A stretch of 18,780 nucleotides of DNA from JAYSFC01 sp041913505 (GTDB lineage Bacteria > Pseudomonadota > Gammaproteobacteria > Burkholderiales > Burkholderiaceae_C): NCBI GenBank assembly GCA_041913505.1, contig JAYSFC010000069.1, forward strand, positions 1-18,780, in the 5' to 3' direction. This document shows, piece after piece, positions 1 to 7,697 of this stretch. Position numbers and translations under genes: made by a program. Under the pieces are notes generated by a model. That model was not told the origin of the DNA, searched no databases, and saw only the letters and a list, made by a program, of their open reading frames with translations. Positions within the stretch are counted from its first letter, which is position 1; each line of letters starts with the position of its first letter.

Positions 1-1227
1 ACGCACGTGGGCCTGCTCGACCCCGTGGGCGGGCAAAAGCAGATCGAGTTCTCGATCCAGGGCCCTGACCTGCAGGAGCTAGAACGCCTCACCCAGCTCG
101 TGACCGAAAAGTTGCGGGGCATTCCTGGCCTCGTGGACCTCGACTCCAGCCTCAAGCCCGACAAGCCCGTGATCGCCGTGGACGTGCGACGCGACGCGGC
201 CTCGGATCTGGGCTTGTCGGTGGGCTCCATGGCCACCGCCCTGCGCACCCTGGTAGCGGGCCAGACAGTGGGCAACTGGCGCGCGGCCGACGACCAGACC
301 TACGACGTGAACGTGCGCCTGGCCCCCGAGTCGCGCGATACGCCGCAGGACCTCGAGCGCCTGCCCTTCGCGCTGGCCGGCACGGGAACCAGTGCTGCCG
401 ACGGCGGTACGCGCATCGTGCGCCTGAACCAGGTGGCGAGCGTGCGCGAGACCACGGGCCCCAACCAGATCAACCGGCGCGACCTCTCACGCGAAGTGGC
501 CGTGAACTCCAACGTGTACCTTCGCTCCGCTGGCGAAGTGTCCAACGACATCCGCCGTGCGCTGGACACCGTAGCCTTCCCGCCCGGCTACCGCTACCAG
601 TTCGGCGGCTCCACGAAGAACATGGCCGAGTCGTTCGGCTATGCGGTCTCGGCGCTGGCGCTGGCCATTGTGTTCATCTACATGATCCTCGCGAGCCAGT
701 TCAAGAGTTTCCTGCAGCCGCTCGCGCTCATGACCGCCCTGCCCCTGACGCTGATCGGCGTGGTACTCGCGCTCATGATGTTCGGCTCCACGTTGTCGAT
801 GTTCTCCATCATCGGCGTCGTGATGCTCATGGGCCTGGTGACCAAGAACGCCATCCTGCTCGTGGATTTCGCGATCCGGGCGCGTGAAGAGCATACGGAC
901 GATGAAGGCAAGACCGTGCCTGGCTTGCCGCGCGAACAGGCCCTGCTGCTGGCGGCGCGTGTGCGCCTGCGTCCCATCCTCATGACTACGCTGGCCATGA
1001 TCTTCGGCATGGTGCCGCTCGCATTCGCGCTCAGCGAGGGTTCGGAGCAGCGTGCGCCCATGGGCCAGGCCGTGATCGGTGGGGTCATCACCTCGTCGCT
1101 GCTCACGCTGGTCGTCGTGCCCGTGGTGTACTGCTATATGGACGATCTGGCGCGCTGGGCCCGCTCGCGCTTTGGCGCCTCGGGCTCCCAGCCTTCCGCG
1201 CCCCGTAAAATCGAAGGTTTGTCCTGA
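1..1227 (+). CDS. RND efflux permease, HAE1 family (3' part only)
   Basis: This is the C-terminal part of an inner-membrane RND proton antiporter, which pumps drugs or other amphiphiles through an adaptor and a TolC channel. The frame is open from the first base (Thr-His before the GTG at 7), so the gene begins outside the window; about 408 of some 1,000-1,050 residues are visible. The visible part holds the second periplasmic loop (to about residue 205), then a block of hydrophobic helices. Family hallmarks are the segment GLVTKNAILLVDFA, which carries the TM10 lysine region, and RPILMTTLAMIFGMVPLA near TM11. The closing helix ends at VVPVVYCYMDDL. The PCMT-like gene starts 22 bp downstream and a TolC-family gene follows two genes later, so the pump and its channel are probably co-transcribed. 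The substrate cannot be told from this fragment. Confidence 0.93.
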   Translation, partial: THVGLLDPVGGQKQIEFSIQGPDLQELERLTQLVTEKLRGIPGLVDLDSSLKPDKPVIAVDVRRDAASDLGLSVGSMATALRTLVAGQTVGNWRAADDQTYDVNVRLAPESRDTPQDLERLPFALAGTGTSAADGGTRIVRLNQVASVRETTGPNQINRRDLSREVAVNSNVYLRSAGEVSNDIRRALDTVAFPPGYRYQFGGSTKNMAESFGYAVSALALAIVFIYMILASQFKSFLQPLALMTALPLTLIGVVLALMMFGSTLSMFSIIGVVMLMGLVTKNAILLVDFAIRAREEHTDDEGKTVPGLPREQALLLAARVRLRPILMTTLAMIFGMVPLAFALSEGSEQRAPMGQAVIGGVITSSLLTLVVVPVVYCYMDDLARWARSRFGASGSQPSAPRKIEGLS

Positions 1228-1249
1228 CAGCCCTCCCTCGGAGTACCCC

Positions 1250-1960
1250 ATGAACATGCCCTTGAACACGTCCGCCAACATCAGCGACCCCATCGCGCAG
1301 GCCCGCTTCAACATGATCGAGCAGCAGATCCGCCCCTGGGATGTGCTGGACGGCGACGTGCTGGACCTGCTGGCCGTGGTACGCCGCGAGGAGTTCGTGC
1401 CCCCGGCCTACCGCGGCATGGCATTCATGGACATGTCGATCCCCCTGCTGGGTAACGCCGAAGACGCCCTGCGCCAGGGCCACTGCATGCTGGCACCCAA
1501 GATCGAGGCCCGCCTGTTGCAAGACCTGCAGGTGCAACCCACCGACCGCGTCCTCGAGATCGGCGCCGGCTCGGGCTACATGGCCGCCCTGCTCGCGCAC
1601 CGCGCCGAGCGCGTGGTATCGCTCGAAATCGAACCTGCGCTGGCCCAGATGGCACGAGAGAACCTGCGCCGCGCCGGCGTTCAGAACGCCGAGGTGCGCC
1701 AGGGCGACGGAGCCAAGGATGCCATCCCCGACGGTCCGTTCGACGTGATCGTGCTCAGCGGCTCCGTGGCCGAAGTGCCCCAGGCGCTGCTGGCGCTGCT
1801 GCGCGAAGGTGGCCGCCTCGCGGCCATCGTGGGCCAGGACCCCATGATGCGCGCCACCTTCGTGCGCCGCGCTGGGGACCGCTTCGAGACCACGCAGCCG
1901 TGGGACACGGTGGCCCCGCGCCTCGTCCACTTCTCGGAACCCTCGCGCTTCACGTTCTGA
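1250..1960 (+). CDS. PCMT-like (protein-L-isoaspartate O-methyltransferase family) SAM-dependent methyltransferase
   Basis: The product is 236 residues with the Rossmann fold of the Pcm family. SAM-binding motif I is VLEIGAGSGYMA (101-112). The acidic residue after strand 2 is in VVSLEIEP (E126), and QGDGAKD lies at 151-157. The ATG at 1250 is preceded by GGAG about 8 nt upstream. Canonical Pcm repairs isoaspartyl residues and carries an ISQP-type substrate motif before motif I. Here that stretch reads GHCMLAPKIEA (77-87), so the classical motif is missing and isoaspartate repair should not be assumed. The gene sits 22 bp after the RND permease and 23 bp before a rhodanese, inside an apparent efflux operon. 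Family assignment is strong; substrate is uncertain. Confidence 0.88.
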   Translation: MNMPLNTSANISDPIAQARFNMIEQQIRPWDVLDGDVLDLLAVVRREEFVPPAYRGMAFMDMSIPLLGNAEDALRQGHCMLAPKIEARLLQDLQVQPTDRVLEIGAGSGYMAALLAHRAERVVSLEIEPALAQMARENLRRAGVQNAEVRQGDGAKDAIPDGPFDVIVLSGSVAEVPQALLALLREGGRLAAIVGQDPMMRATFVRRAGDRFETTQPWDTVAPRLVHFSEPSRFTF

Positions 1961-1983
1961 CCCGTCCTCCACAGGAACACCGC

Positions 1984-2331
1984 ATGATTGCCCACGTCCG
2001 CCCCGCCCAACTGACCGATTGGCTGGTCCTGGCGCAGGCCCGTGCCAGCGGCGCGCCGCTGGTACTGGACGTGCGCGAGCCCTGGGAACTGCAGGCCGCC
2101 AGCGTGCGCGCCGATGGATTCGAGCTGATTGCCATCCCCATGGGCGAGCTGCCCGCGCGGCTGGGCGAACTCGACCTGCAACGCCCCATCGCCTGCCTGT
2201 GCCACCACGGCGCGCGCAGCCTGCATGTGGCCGCCTTCCTCGAGCACCACGGCTTCGAGCAGGTGGCCAACATCACGGGCGGCATCGACGCCTGGTCGCA
2301 CGAGCGCGACCCCAGCGTACCCCGCTACTGA
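1984..2331 (+). CDS. Single-domain rhodanese (sulfurtransferase-like) protein
   Basis: A cytoplasmic single-domain rhodanese of 115 residues, about the size of GlpE. Such proteins carry a persulfide on the active-site cysteine and pass sulfur to thiols or cyanide. LDVREPWE (28-35) is the conserved N-terminal CH2A-type motif. The active-site loop is C73-HHGAR-S79, the usual six-residue sulfurtransferase loop, and NITGGIDAW near the C-terminus is the second signature. There is no signal peptide. The ATG at 1984 has AGGA about 8 nt upstream. The gene lies between the methyltransferase and the TolC-family gene with short gaps and is probably in the same transcript. The sulfur acceptor is unknown. 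Confidence 0.9.
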   Translation: MIAHVRPAQLTDWLVLAQARASGAPLVLDVREPWELQAASVRADGFELIAIPMGELPARLGELDLQRPIACLCHHGARSLHVAAFLEHHGFEQVANITGGIDAWSHERDPSVPRY

Positions 2332-2378
2332 GCCAGGGCCCGTTTCGTTGCATGCGCAGATTTTCCTGAAGGACTCCC

Positions 2379-3713
2379 ATGACCCTGTTCCGGCACCTCC
2401 CCTTCACGCTGGCCTTGGCGGCCGCCTTGGCGTCCCTGGCCCCCGGCGCACAAGCGCAAAGCCTGGTCGCCCTGGTGGACCAAGCGCGCGGCTACGACGC
2501 CGCCTGGCAGTCGGCCAAGGCCCAGTTCGATGCGGCGGTGAGCCGCGCCGACCAGGCGCGTGCCGGGCTGCTGCCGACGGCGGGGCTGTCGGCCGGAGTG
2601 TCCACGGCCCACACCGAGGTGAGCCGCCCCGAATTCAACATCACCCTGCCCAACCAGAACGTCACACTGTCGGCCTCGCAGCCGCTGTACCGCCCGGCCA
2701 ACCGCATCGGCTATGAGCAGGGCCAGCGCGGCATCGACGTGGCCCAGGCCCAGCTCGACGCCGCCACGCAGGATCTGCTCGTGCGCGTGAGCCAGGCCTA
2801 TTTCGACGTGCTGGCCGCGCAGGACACACTGACCTTTGTGCGCGCCCAGAAGGCCGCCGTGGCGGAGCAACTGGCAGCCGCCAAACGCAACTTCGAGGTC
2901 GGCACTTCCACCATTACCGACACGCGCGAAGCCCAGGCCCGGTACGACCTGGTGACCGCCCAGGAAATCGCCGCAGAGAACGATTTGCACGTCAAGCGCC
3001 TGGCGCTCGACCAGCTCGTGGGCCGCACCGGCACCGCACCGCAGCCACTGGCCCTGCCCGTGCAACTGCCCGAGGTGGCACCCGACGATGTGATGGCCTG
3101 GGTACAGAAATCGCAGGACCAGCAGCCACTGGTACGCCAGGCGGCCGTCGCGCTCGACATCGCCCAGCTCGAAACCCGCAAGGCCCGTACCGGCCACCTG
3201 CCCACGGTCGACCTACAGGCCGGCTACGCGGTCAACCACTACCCCAACGGCACGATCACGGCCCAGCGCCTGAATTCACGCAACACCACCTCCAGCGTGG
3301 GGGTGCTGCTCAACGTGCCGCTGTTCGCGGGCTTCGCGGTGCAAAACCGCATCAAGGAGACCCTGGCGCTCGAAGAAAAGGCCCGCGCTGACCTGGAGGC
3401 CACGCGCCGCACGATCGCGCAAAATACGCGCGCCGCGTTCTTCGGCGTGCAGTCGGGACAAAGCCAGGTCAAGGCCCTCGAGGCAGCCGAGGCCTCGAGC
3501 CAGAGCGCGCTCGACGCCAACAAGCTCGGCTACCAGGTGGGCGTGCGCATCAACATCGACGTGCTGAACGCTCAAAGCCAGCTCTACCAGACCAAGCGAG
3601 ACCTCTCTGTGGCCCGCTACAACGTACTGCTGGGCACGCTGCGCCTGCGCCAGGCCGCCGGCACGCTCGCCCAGGACGACGTTCAGGCCATCGACGCGCT
3701 GCTGGCCAAGTGA
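2379..3713 (+). CDS. TolC-family outer-membrane efflux protein
   Basis: A 444-residue outer-membrane factor that forms the trimeric channel-tunnel for tripartite efflux or type I secretion. Residues 1-26 form a Sec signal peptide (charged start, Ala/Leu-rich core, cleavage after AQA). The mature chain shows the two internally repeated OEP halves (about 27-215 and 235-430), rich in long Ala/Gln/Arg helices. LSASQPLYRPANRIGYEQGQ and VLLNVPLFAGFAVQNRIKE mark the beta-strand-to-helix transitions of the two repeats. The start at ATG 2379 has AAGGA 5 nt upstream. It lies 47 bp after the rhodanese gene and downstream of the RND permease, so it is the likely outer-membrane partner of that pump. The length is normal for the family. 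Confidence 0.93.
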   Translation: MTLFRHLPFTLALAAALASLAPGAQAQSLVALVDQARGYDAAWQSAKAQFDAAVSRADQARAGLLPTAGLSAGVSTAHTEVSRPEFNITLPNQNVTLSASQPLYRPANRIGYEQGQRGIDVAQAQLDAATQDLLVRVSQAYFDVLAAQDTLTFVRAQKAAVAEQLAAAKRNFEVGTSTITDTREAQARYDLVTAQEIAAENDLHVKRLALDQLVGRTGTAPQPLALPVQLPEVAPDDVMAWVQKSQDQQPLVRQAAVALDIAQLETRKARTGHLPTVDLQAGYAVNHYPNGTITAQRLNSRNTTSSVGVLLNVPLFAGFAVQNRIKETLALEEKARADLEATRRTIAQNTRAAFFGVQSGQSQVKALEAAEASSQSALDANKLGYQVGVRINIDVLNAQSQLYQTKRDLSVARYNVLLGTLRLRQAAGTLAQDDVQAIDALLAK

Positions 3714-3789
3714 GCCCCCCGCCCTGCGCGGCCAGAATGCCCACGCCGGCAGGGACCGCGCATCGGGGGCATACTGCACGATTCTCTGT

Positions 3790-3810
3790 CACGCCCTCCG
3801 CCCGGGCGTG
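3790..3810. other. Hairpin between the tolC-family gene and lpxO
   Basis: In the 141-bp gap after the TolC-family gene there is a perfect 7-bp stem, CACGCCC with GGGCGTG, around a 7-base loop. No T-run follows, so it is not a canonical intrinsic terminator. It could slow or end transcription from the efflux operon before lpxO. Nothing else is recognisable in the gap. Confidence 0.25.
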
Positions 3811-3854
3811 GCCTCAGCCATAGCCAGCCCCTTTTTCCTGACGCGCCCCCGCCT

Positions 3855-4754
3855 ATGAAATGGTTCATCCTCCTGCTGTTCATCGCCAGCACGCTGTATG
3901 TGCACCTGCGCGGCCGGGTGCGGCACCCGTTCTTGCGCCAGCTCTCGGACCATTCCACCTTCCTCGCGCCGCTCAACGCGTTCATGTACCTGTTCTCCAA
4001 GGTGCCGAACACACCCTACCTGCCCGTGACGCAGTTTCCCGAGATGCAGGTGCTGCAGCAGAGCTGGCCGCAGATCCGCGAAGAAGCCCTGCGCCTGCGC
4101 GAAGCCGGCGGCATCAAGGCCTCGAGCCAGCTCAACGACGTGGGCTTCAACTCCTTCTTCAAGAGCGGCTGGAAACGCTTCTATCTCAAGTGGTATGACG
4201 ACGCCCACCCCTCTGCCGCCACGCTGTGCCCGCACACCACGGCACTGCTGCGCGGCATTCCGTCGATCAAGGCCGCCATGTTCGCCGAGCTACCTCCAGG
4301 CAGCCGCCTGGTGCGCCATCGCGACCCTTTCGCGGGCTCGCTGCGCTACCACCTCGGCCTGCAGACGCCCAACAGCGAGGCCTGCTACATCGACGTGGAC
4401 GGCCAGCGCTACCACTGGCGCGACGGCGAGGCCGTGGTGTTCGACGAAACCTTCATCCACTATGCCGAGAACACCACGCAGGCCGACCGCGTGATCCTGT
4501 TTTGCGACATCGAGCGCCCCCTGCGCTACCGCTGGGCACAGGCCGTGAACCGCTGGTTTGCGCGCCACCTGCTCGCCGCCGCCGCTTCGCCCAACGAGGT
4601 GGGCGACCGCACGGGCGGCATCAACCGCGCCTTCCATTACATCTACCAGGTGCGCCTGGTGGGCAAGCGCCTCAAAGCCTGGGACAAGCGGGCCTACTAC
4701 CTCGTGAAGTGGGCGCTGTTCGGCGGCATTCTGGCGCTGATCTTCCTGACTTGA
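3855..4754 (+). CDS. lpxO: LpxO-type lipid A 2-hydroxylase (aspartyl/asparaginyl beta-hydroxylase family)
   Basis: A 299-residue Fe(II)/2-oxoglutarate dioxygenase at the inner membrane. LpxO enzymes hydroxylate the C2 of a secondary acyl chain of lipid A, altering outer-membrane charge packing and peptide resistance. An N-terminal transmembrane helix (about 3-18) and a C-terminal one (about 284-298) flank the cytoplasmic catalytic domain. The iron ligands are visible as H155-R-D157 and the distal H202 in FIHYAENTT. R212 in ADRVIL is placed to bind 2-oxoglutarate. The domain also has the GSLRYHLGLQTP segment typical of the family. The length fits LpxO. The start codon has no clear Shine-Dalgarno sequence. 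The neighbouring waaA and phosphomannomutase genes on the other strand support a lipopolysaccharide role. The acyl chain modified is inferred from the family only. Confidence 0.88.
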   Translation: MKWFILLLFIASTLYVHLRGRVRHPFLRQLSDHSTFLAPLNAFMYLFSKVPNTPYLPVTQFPEMQVLQQSWPQIREEALRLREAGGIKASSQLNDVGFNSFFKSGWKRFYLKWYDDAHPSAATLCPHTTALLRGIPSIKAAMFAELPPGSRLVRHRDPFAGSLRYHLGLQTPNSEACYIDVDGQRYHWRDGEAVVFDETFIHYAENTTQADRVILFCDIERPLRYRWAQAVNRWFARHLLAAAASPNEVGDRTGGINRAFHYIYQVRLVGKRLKAWDKRAYYLVKWALFGGILALIFLT

Positions 4755-4905
4755 GGCGCAGGGCGCCACCGTCTTCAAGGATGGCCGCCGCCAGCATGCG
4801 GTAGCGCGTGCCCAGAAGCACACCGGCCGGTGAGCGACAGGCCCCGCACCATTTGTGCCAAAACCAAGCATCGCCCTCCCCTCTGGTCGCCGCCAAACGG
4901 GGGGA

Positions 4906-6072
4906 CTACCCGTCCAGGGCCTGCGCCAGGTCGGCCACCAGATCGTCGGGGTGCTCGATGCCTACGCTCAGGCGCACCAGCCCTTCCGTCACACCGGCGG
5001 CATCACGCGCCTGTTGTGATACGAAGCTGTGGGTGGTGCTGGCCGGGTGGCAGGCCAGGCTGTCCACATCGCCCAATGACACGGCCTGCGTGAACAGCCG
5101 CAGCCGGTCGAGCACGGTGGCCACCGCCGTGCGCTCGCCGCGCGCCAGCTCGAACGACACCATGCCGCCAAACCCCCCCTGCATCTGGCGCTGGGCCAGG
5201 GCGTGCTGGGGATGGCTTTCCAGGCCGGGGTAGTGCACCACGCGCACGGCGGGGTGCTGGTGCAGGAAGCGGGCCACTGCCAGCGCCCCCTCGCAGTGCG
5301 CCGCCATGCGCAGCGGCAGCGTCTTGATGCCGCGCAGGAACAGGAAGGCCTCCTGCGGCGCAAGGTTGCCGCCCACATGGCCCAGCCCAGTCTTGCGCAC
5401 CGCGCTCACCAACGCCTCGGCCCCGGCCACAACGCCGCCCGTGGCGTCGCCATGGCCGCCGAGGTACTTGGTCATGGAGTGCAGCACGAGGTCGATGCCG
5501 CATTCCAGCGGCCGCGCCAGGCAGGGGGTACAGAAGGTGTTGTCGGCCACGGTGGGTACGCCGCGCTCGCGCGCGATGGCAGCCACCGCGGCCAGGTCGT
5601 GCAGGCGCAGCGTGGGGTTGGTGAGCGTCTCGACCCACACCAGGCGCGTGGCCGGCGTCATCGCGGCCGCGAGGCCGCTGGCCGTGGCATCGACCACCTT
5701 GATGCCCCAGCGCTCGCCCAACGAGCGCATCAGCCCCTCCGTGCCGCCGTAGAGCGGGCCGAGGAACACCAGTTCATCCCCCGGCCGGAGCAGGCCGAGC
5801 AGCACCGATGACGTGGCCGCCGTGCCGCTGGCGAAAGCCACGGCCGCCGGTGCGCCTTCGAGGTCGGCCATCTTGGCCTCCAGCGCGGCCACCGTGGGAT
5901 TGGCGAAGCGGCTGTAGCGGTAGCCCGGCACCTCGCCCGCGAAGAGGGCCGCCCCCTGCTCCAGGGTGCCGTAGCCGAAGGCCGTGGTCTGGCTGATGGG
6001 GGTGGCGATGGCGCCGGTGGTGGGGTCGGGGTGCTGTCCTGCGTGCACGGCACGGGTTCGGAGGTGGGTCAT
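4906..6072 (-). CDS. Trans-sulfuration family PLP enzyme (cystathionine/methionine gamma-lyase-like)
   Basis: A 388-residue cytoplasmic PLP enzyme of the Cys/Met metabolism family. The PLP lysine is K202 in HSMTKYLGGHGDATGG. YRYSRFANPT (51-60) binds cofactor phosphate across the dimer, and VADNTF (175-180) contains the Asp that contacts the PLP ring nitrogen. The subfamily is uncertain. The GHGD segment resembles methionine gamma-lyases, but LYGGT (107-111) has Gly where those enzymes usually carry a reactive Cys, as in cystathionine gamma-lyases; O-succinylhomoserine sulfhydrylase is also possible. The ATG at 6072 lies just inside the left copy of a 55-bp repeat bordering the 100-N gap. If the gap is collapsed, the start gains an AGGA 9 nt upstream, so the gene appears complete. 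It is convergent with lpxO. Confidence 0.87.
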   Translation of the reverse strand: MTHLRTRAVHAGQHPDPTTGAIATPISQTTAFGYGTLEQGAALFAGEVPGYRYSRFANPTVAALEAKMADLEGAPAAVAFASGTAATSSVLLGLLRPGDELVFLGPLYGGTEGLMRSLGERWGIKVVDATASGLAAAMTPATRLVWVETLTNPTLRLHDLAAVAAIARERGVPTVADNTFCTPCLARPLECGIDLVLHSMTKYLGGHGDATGGVVAGAEALVSAVRKTGLGHVGGNLAPQEAFLFLRGIKTLPLRMAAHCEGALAVARFLHQHPAVRVVHYPGLESHPQHALAQRQMQGGFGGMVSFELARGERTAVATVLDRLRLFTQAVSLGDVDSLACHPASTTHSFVSQQARDAAGVTEGLVRLSVGIEHPDDLVADLAQALDG

Positions 6073-6076
6073 GCGC
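6022..6076. repeat. 55-bp direct repeat, left copy (contig end)
   Basis: This 55-bp sequence is identical, base for base, to 6177-6231 on the other side of the N run. It contains the start codon and first 17 codons of the PLP enzyme. The match stops exactly at the Ns on both sides, as expected if two contigs overlap and were joined with a nominal gap. Confidence 0.9.
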
Positions 6077-6176
6077 NNNNNNNNNNNNNNNNNNNNNNNN
6101 NNNNNNNNNNNNNNNNNNNNNNNNNNNNNNNNNNNNNNNNNNNNNNNNNNNNNNNNNNNNNNNNNNNNNNNNNNNN
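6077..6176. other. Assembly gap of 100 N, probably artificial
   Basis: Exactly 100 Ns, a common placeholder for a gap of unknown length. The flanks are the same 55 bp, so the true sequence is probably contiguous with one copy, and the PLP enzyme is not interrupted. As drawn, the two copies are out of frame with each other (offset of 155). Confidence 0.85.
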
Positions 6177-6231
6177 GGGGTCGGGGTGCTGTCCTGCGTG
6201 CACGGCACGGGTTCGGAGGTGGGTCATGCGC
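6177..6231. repeat. 55-bp direct repeat, right copy (contig end)
   Basis: Second copy of 6022-6076. It repeats the PLP enzyme start codon (minus-strand ATG at 6227) and 17 codons. Its upstream side carries the natural leader: AGGA 9 nt before the ATG and a possible promoter at 6266-6293. It should not be read as a second gene start. Confidence 0.85.
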
Positions 6232-6265
6232 AGTGTTCCTGGCGGGGGGCAAGAAGGCCGCGCCT

Positions 6266-6293
6266 ATTCTGCTCCATAAACCGTAGCATGCAA
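6266..6293 (-). promoter_or_regulatory. Possible sigma-70 promoter of the PLP enzyme gene
   Basis: On the minus strand, TTGCAT (6293-6288) is followed after 16 nt by CAGAAT (6271-6266). These match the -35 and -10 consensus at 3/6 and 4/6. The stretch is more AT-rich than its surroundings and ends about 38 nt from the start codon in the right repeat copy. This is a weak call made by eye. Confidence 0.3.
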
Positions 6294-6361
6294 CGCAAGC
6301 CCATCAAGCCATGGAGGACATTCAATTCCTCAACCGCCCACCGGCGGACGGCGGCGCGCGG

Positions 6362-7675
6362 TCAGCGGATACGTCGGCTGCGGTCCAGCAGCCCGGCCAC
6401 CGCCTTCGCCGTGGCCTTGGCGGCCCCGCGGTGGGCGGCGGCGAACTGGAGTGCCGTGGCACGCGCCGCATCCAGGCACTGGACGTCGCGCGCCAGGCCG
6501 ATGGCGGCCTCCAGGCCCTGGCCCAGGTCGGCCACGCGCAGCGCGGCGCCCGAGGCGCAGGCTTTTTCGGTGGCATCGGCAAAATTGAAGGTGTGCGGCC
6601 CCAACACCACCGGGCAGCCGCAGGCGGCCGCCTCGATGAGATTCTGCCCCCCGAGCGGCGCGAAGCTGCCGCCGAGCAGGGCCACGTCGGCCAGGCCGTA
6701 GTACAGCGCCATCTCGCCCAGGCTGTCACCAAGCCAGACATCGGCGTCCGTGGGGGGCAACGCCCAGGTGCTGCGGCGCGAGACGCGCAGGCCGGCATCC
6801 TGCAGCAGTTGTTGCACTTCGTCGAAACGCTGGGGATGGCGCGGCACGATCAGCCATTGCACCTCGGCGCGCGCATCGCCCAGACCGCGCAGCGCATCCA
6901 GCCACAGCGCCTCCTCTCCCTCGCGGCTGCTGGCCAGCAGGACCACGGGGCGCCGCTGGCCCTCGCGCCACTGGCGCCCCCGGGCCACCTGTGCGGCATC
7001 GGGCACCACGTCGAACTTGAGGTTGCCGAATACGCCCTCCACGGGCGCACCCAGCGCGCGCAGGCGCTCGGCATCAGCTTCGGTCTGAGCCCACACGGCG
7101 GCCAGGCCCCGGTACGCGGGGCCAGCCAGCCAACCCAGGCGCTGGGCGCTGGCCAGCGACCGCGCGTTGAGCCGCGCATTGGCCAGCACGAGCGGAATGC
7201 CGCGGGCACGGCAGCCCGCCACGAGGTTGGGCCAGACCTCGGTCTCCATCAGGATGCCGATGGCCGGGCGGAACTGGCGCAGAAAGCGCCGCACGGCGCC
7301 CGGCGTATCCCAGGGCTGCCAGACCTGCACATCGCCGGGCTGCAGCAGCTTCTCGCCCTCGGCGCGACCCGTGGCCGTGCCGTGCGTGAGCAGCAGGCGC
7401 ATGCCGGGCAGCTCGCGCCGCAGCGCAGCCAGCAGGATGGCGGCAGCCCGCGTCTCGCCCAACGACACCGCGTGGATCCATACGAAACGCATCGACGGAT
7501 CGGTGTCGCTGTGCGGCGCCAGGCTGTCGAGGGGCGGCGGGTAGTACCCGAAGCGCTCGCCCACCGCCTGGCCGTAGCCGGGCTCAGCCATGGCGCGGCG
7601 GCGCAGCTTGCGGCGCAACAGCGGCTGGGCGGCCCAGGTGACAGCGGAATAGAGCCAGAGCGCGGGGCGGGCCAT
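6362..7675 (-). CDS. waaA: 3-deoxy-D-manno-octulosonic acid (Kdo) transferase WaaA
   Basis: WaaA (KdtA) transfers one or two Kdo residues from CMP-Kdo to the lipid A precursor on the cytoplasmic face of the inner membrane. The 437-residue product has an N-terminal hydrophobic anchor (about 5-20). The GT30 acceptor-domain motif HAVSLGET (68-75) contains the catalytic Glu74. METEVWPN (143-150), VFGNLKFD (215-222) and LGGSFAPLGGQN (334-345) form the nucleotide-sugar side. I chose the ATG at 7675; a GTG at 7678 directly before it is an equal alternative and neither has a clear Shine-Dalgarno. The gene starts about 22 bp after the phosphomannomutase stop on the same strand, suggesting co-transcription. 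Length is normal. Whether it is mono- or bifunctional cannot be read from the sequence. Confidence 0.94.
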   Translation of the reverse strand: MARPALWLYSAVTWAAQPLLRRKLRRRAMAEPGYGQAVGERFGYYPPPLDSLAPHSDTDPSMRFVWIHAVSLGETRAAAILLAALRRELPGMRLLLTHGTATGRAEGEKLLQPGDVQVWQPWDTPGAVRRFLRQFRPAIGILMETEVWPNLVAGCRARGIPLVLANARLNARSLASAQRLGWLAGPAYRGLAAVWAQTEADAERLRALGAPVEGVFGNLKFDVVPDAAQVARGRQWREGQRRPVVLLASSREGEEALWLDALRGLGDARAEVQWLIVPRHPQRFDEVQQLLQDAGLRVSRRSTWALPPTDADVWLGDSLGEMALYYGLADVALLGGSFAPLGGQNLIEAAACGCPVVLGPHTFNFADATEKACASGAALRVADLGQGLEAAIGLARDVQCLDAARATALQFAAAHRGAAKATAKAVAGLLDRSRRIR

Positions 7676-7697
7676 CACCGTGCGGGTACGGCGAAAC

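Noticed and set aside
4821..4832. Palindrome CACCGGCCGGTG between lpxO and the PLP enzyme gene
   Set aside because: It has no loop or T-run and lies between convergent genes; short GC palindromes are expected by chance at this GC content.
6177..6252. N-terminal extension of the PLP enzyme across the gap, starting at 6252
   Set aside because: It arises only because the Ns are translated through; it is a different frame of the duplicated 55 bp and the true start is the ATG at 6072 (6227 in the other copy).
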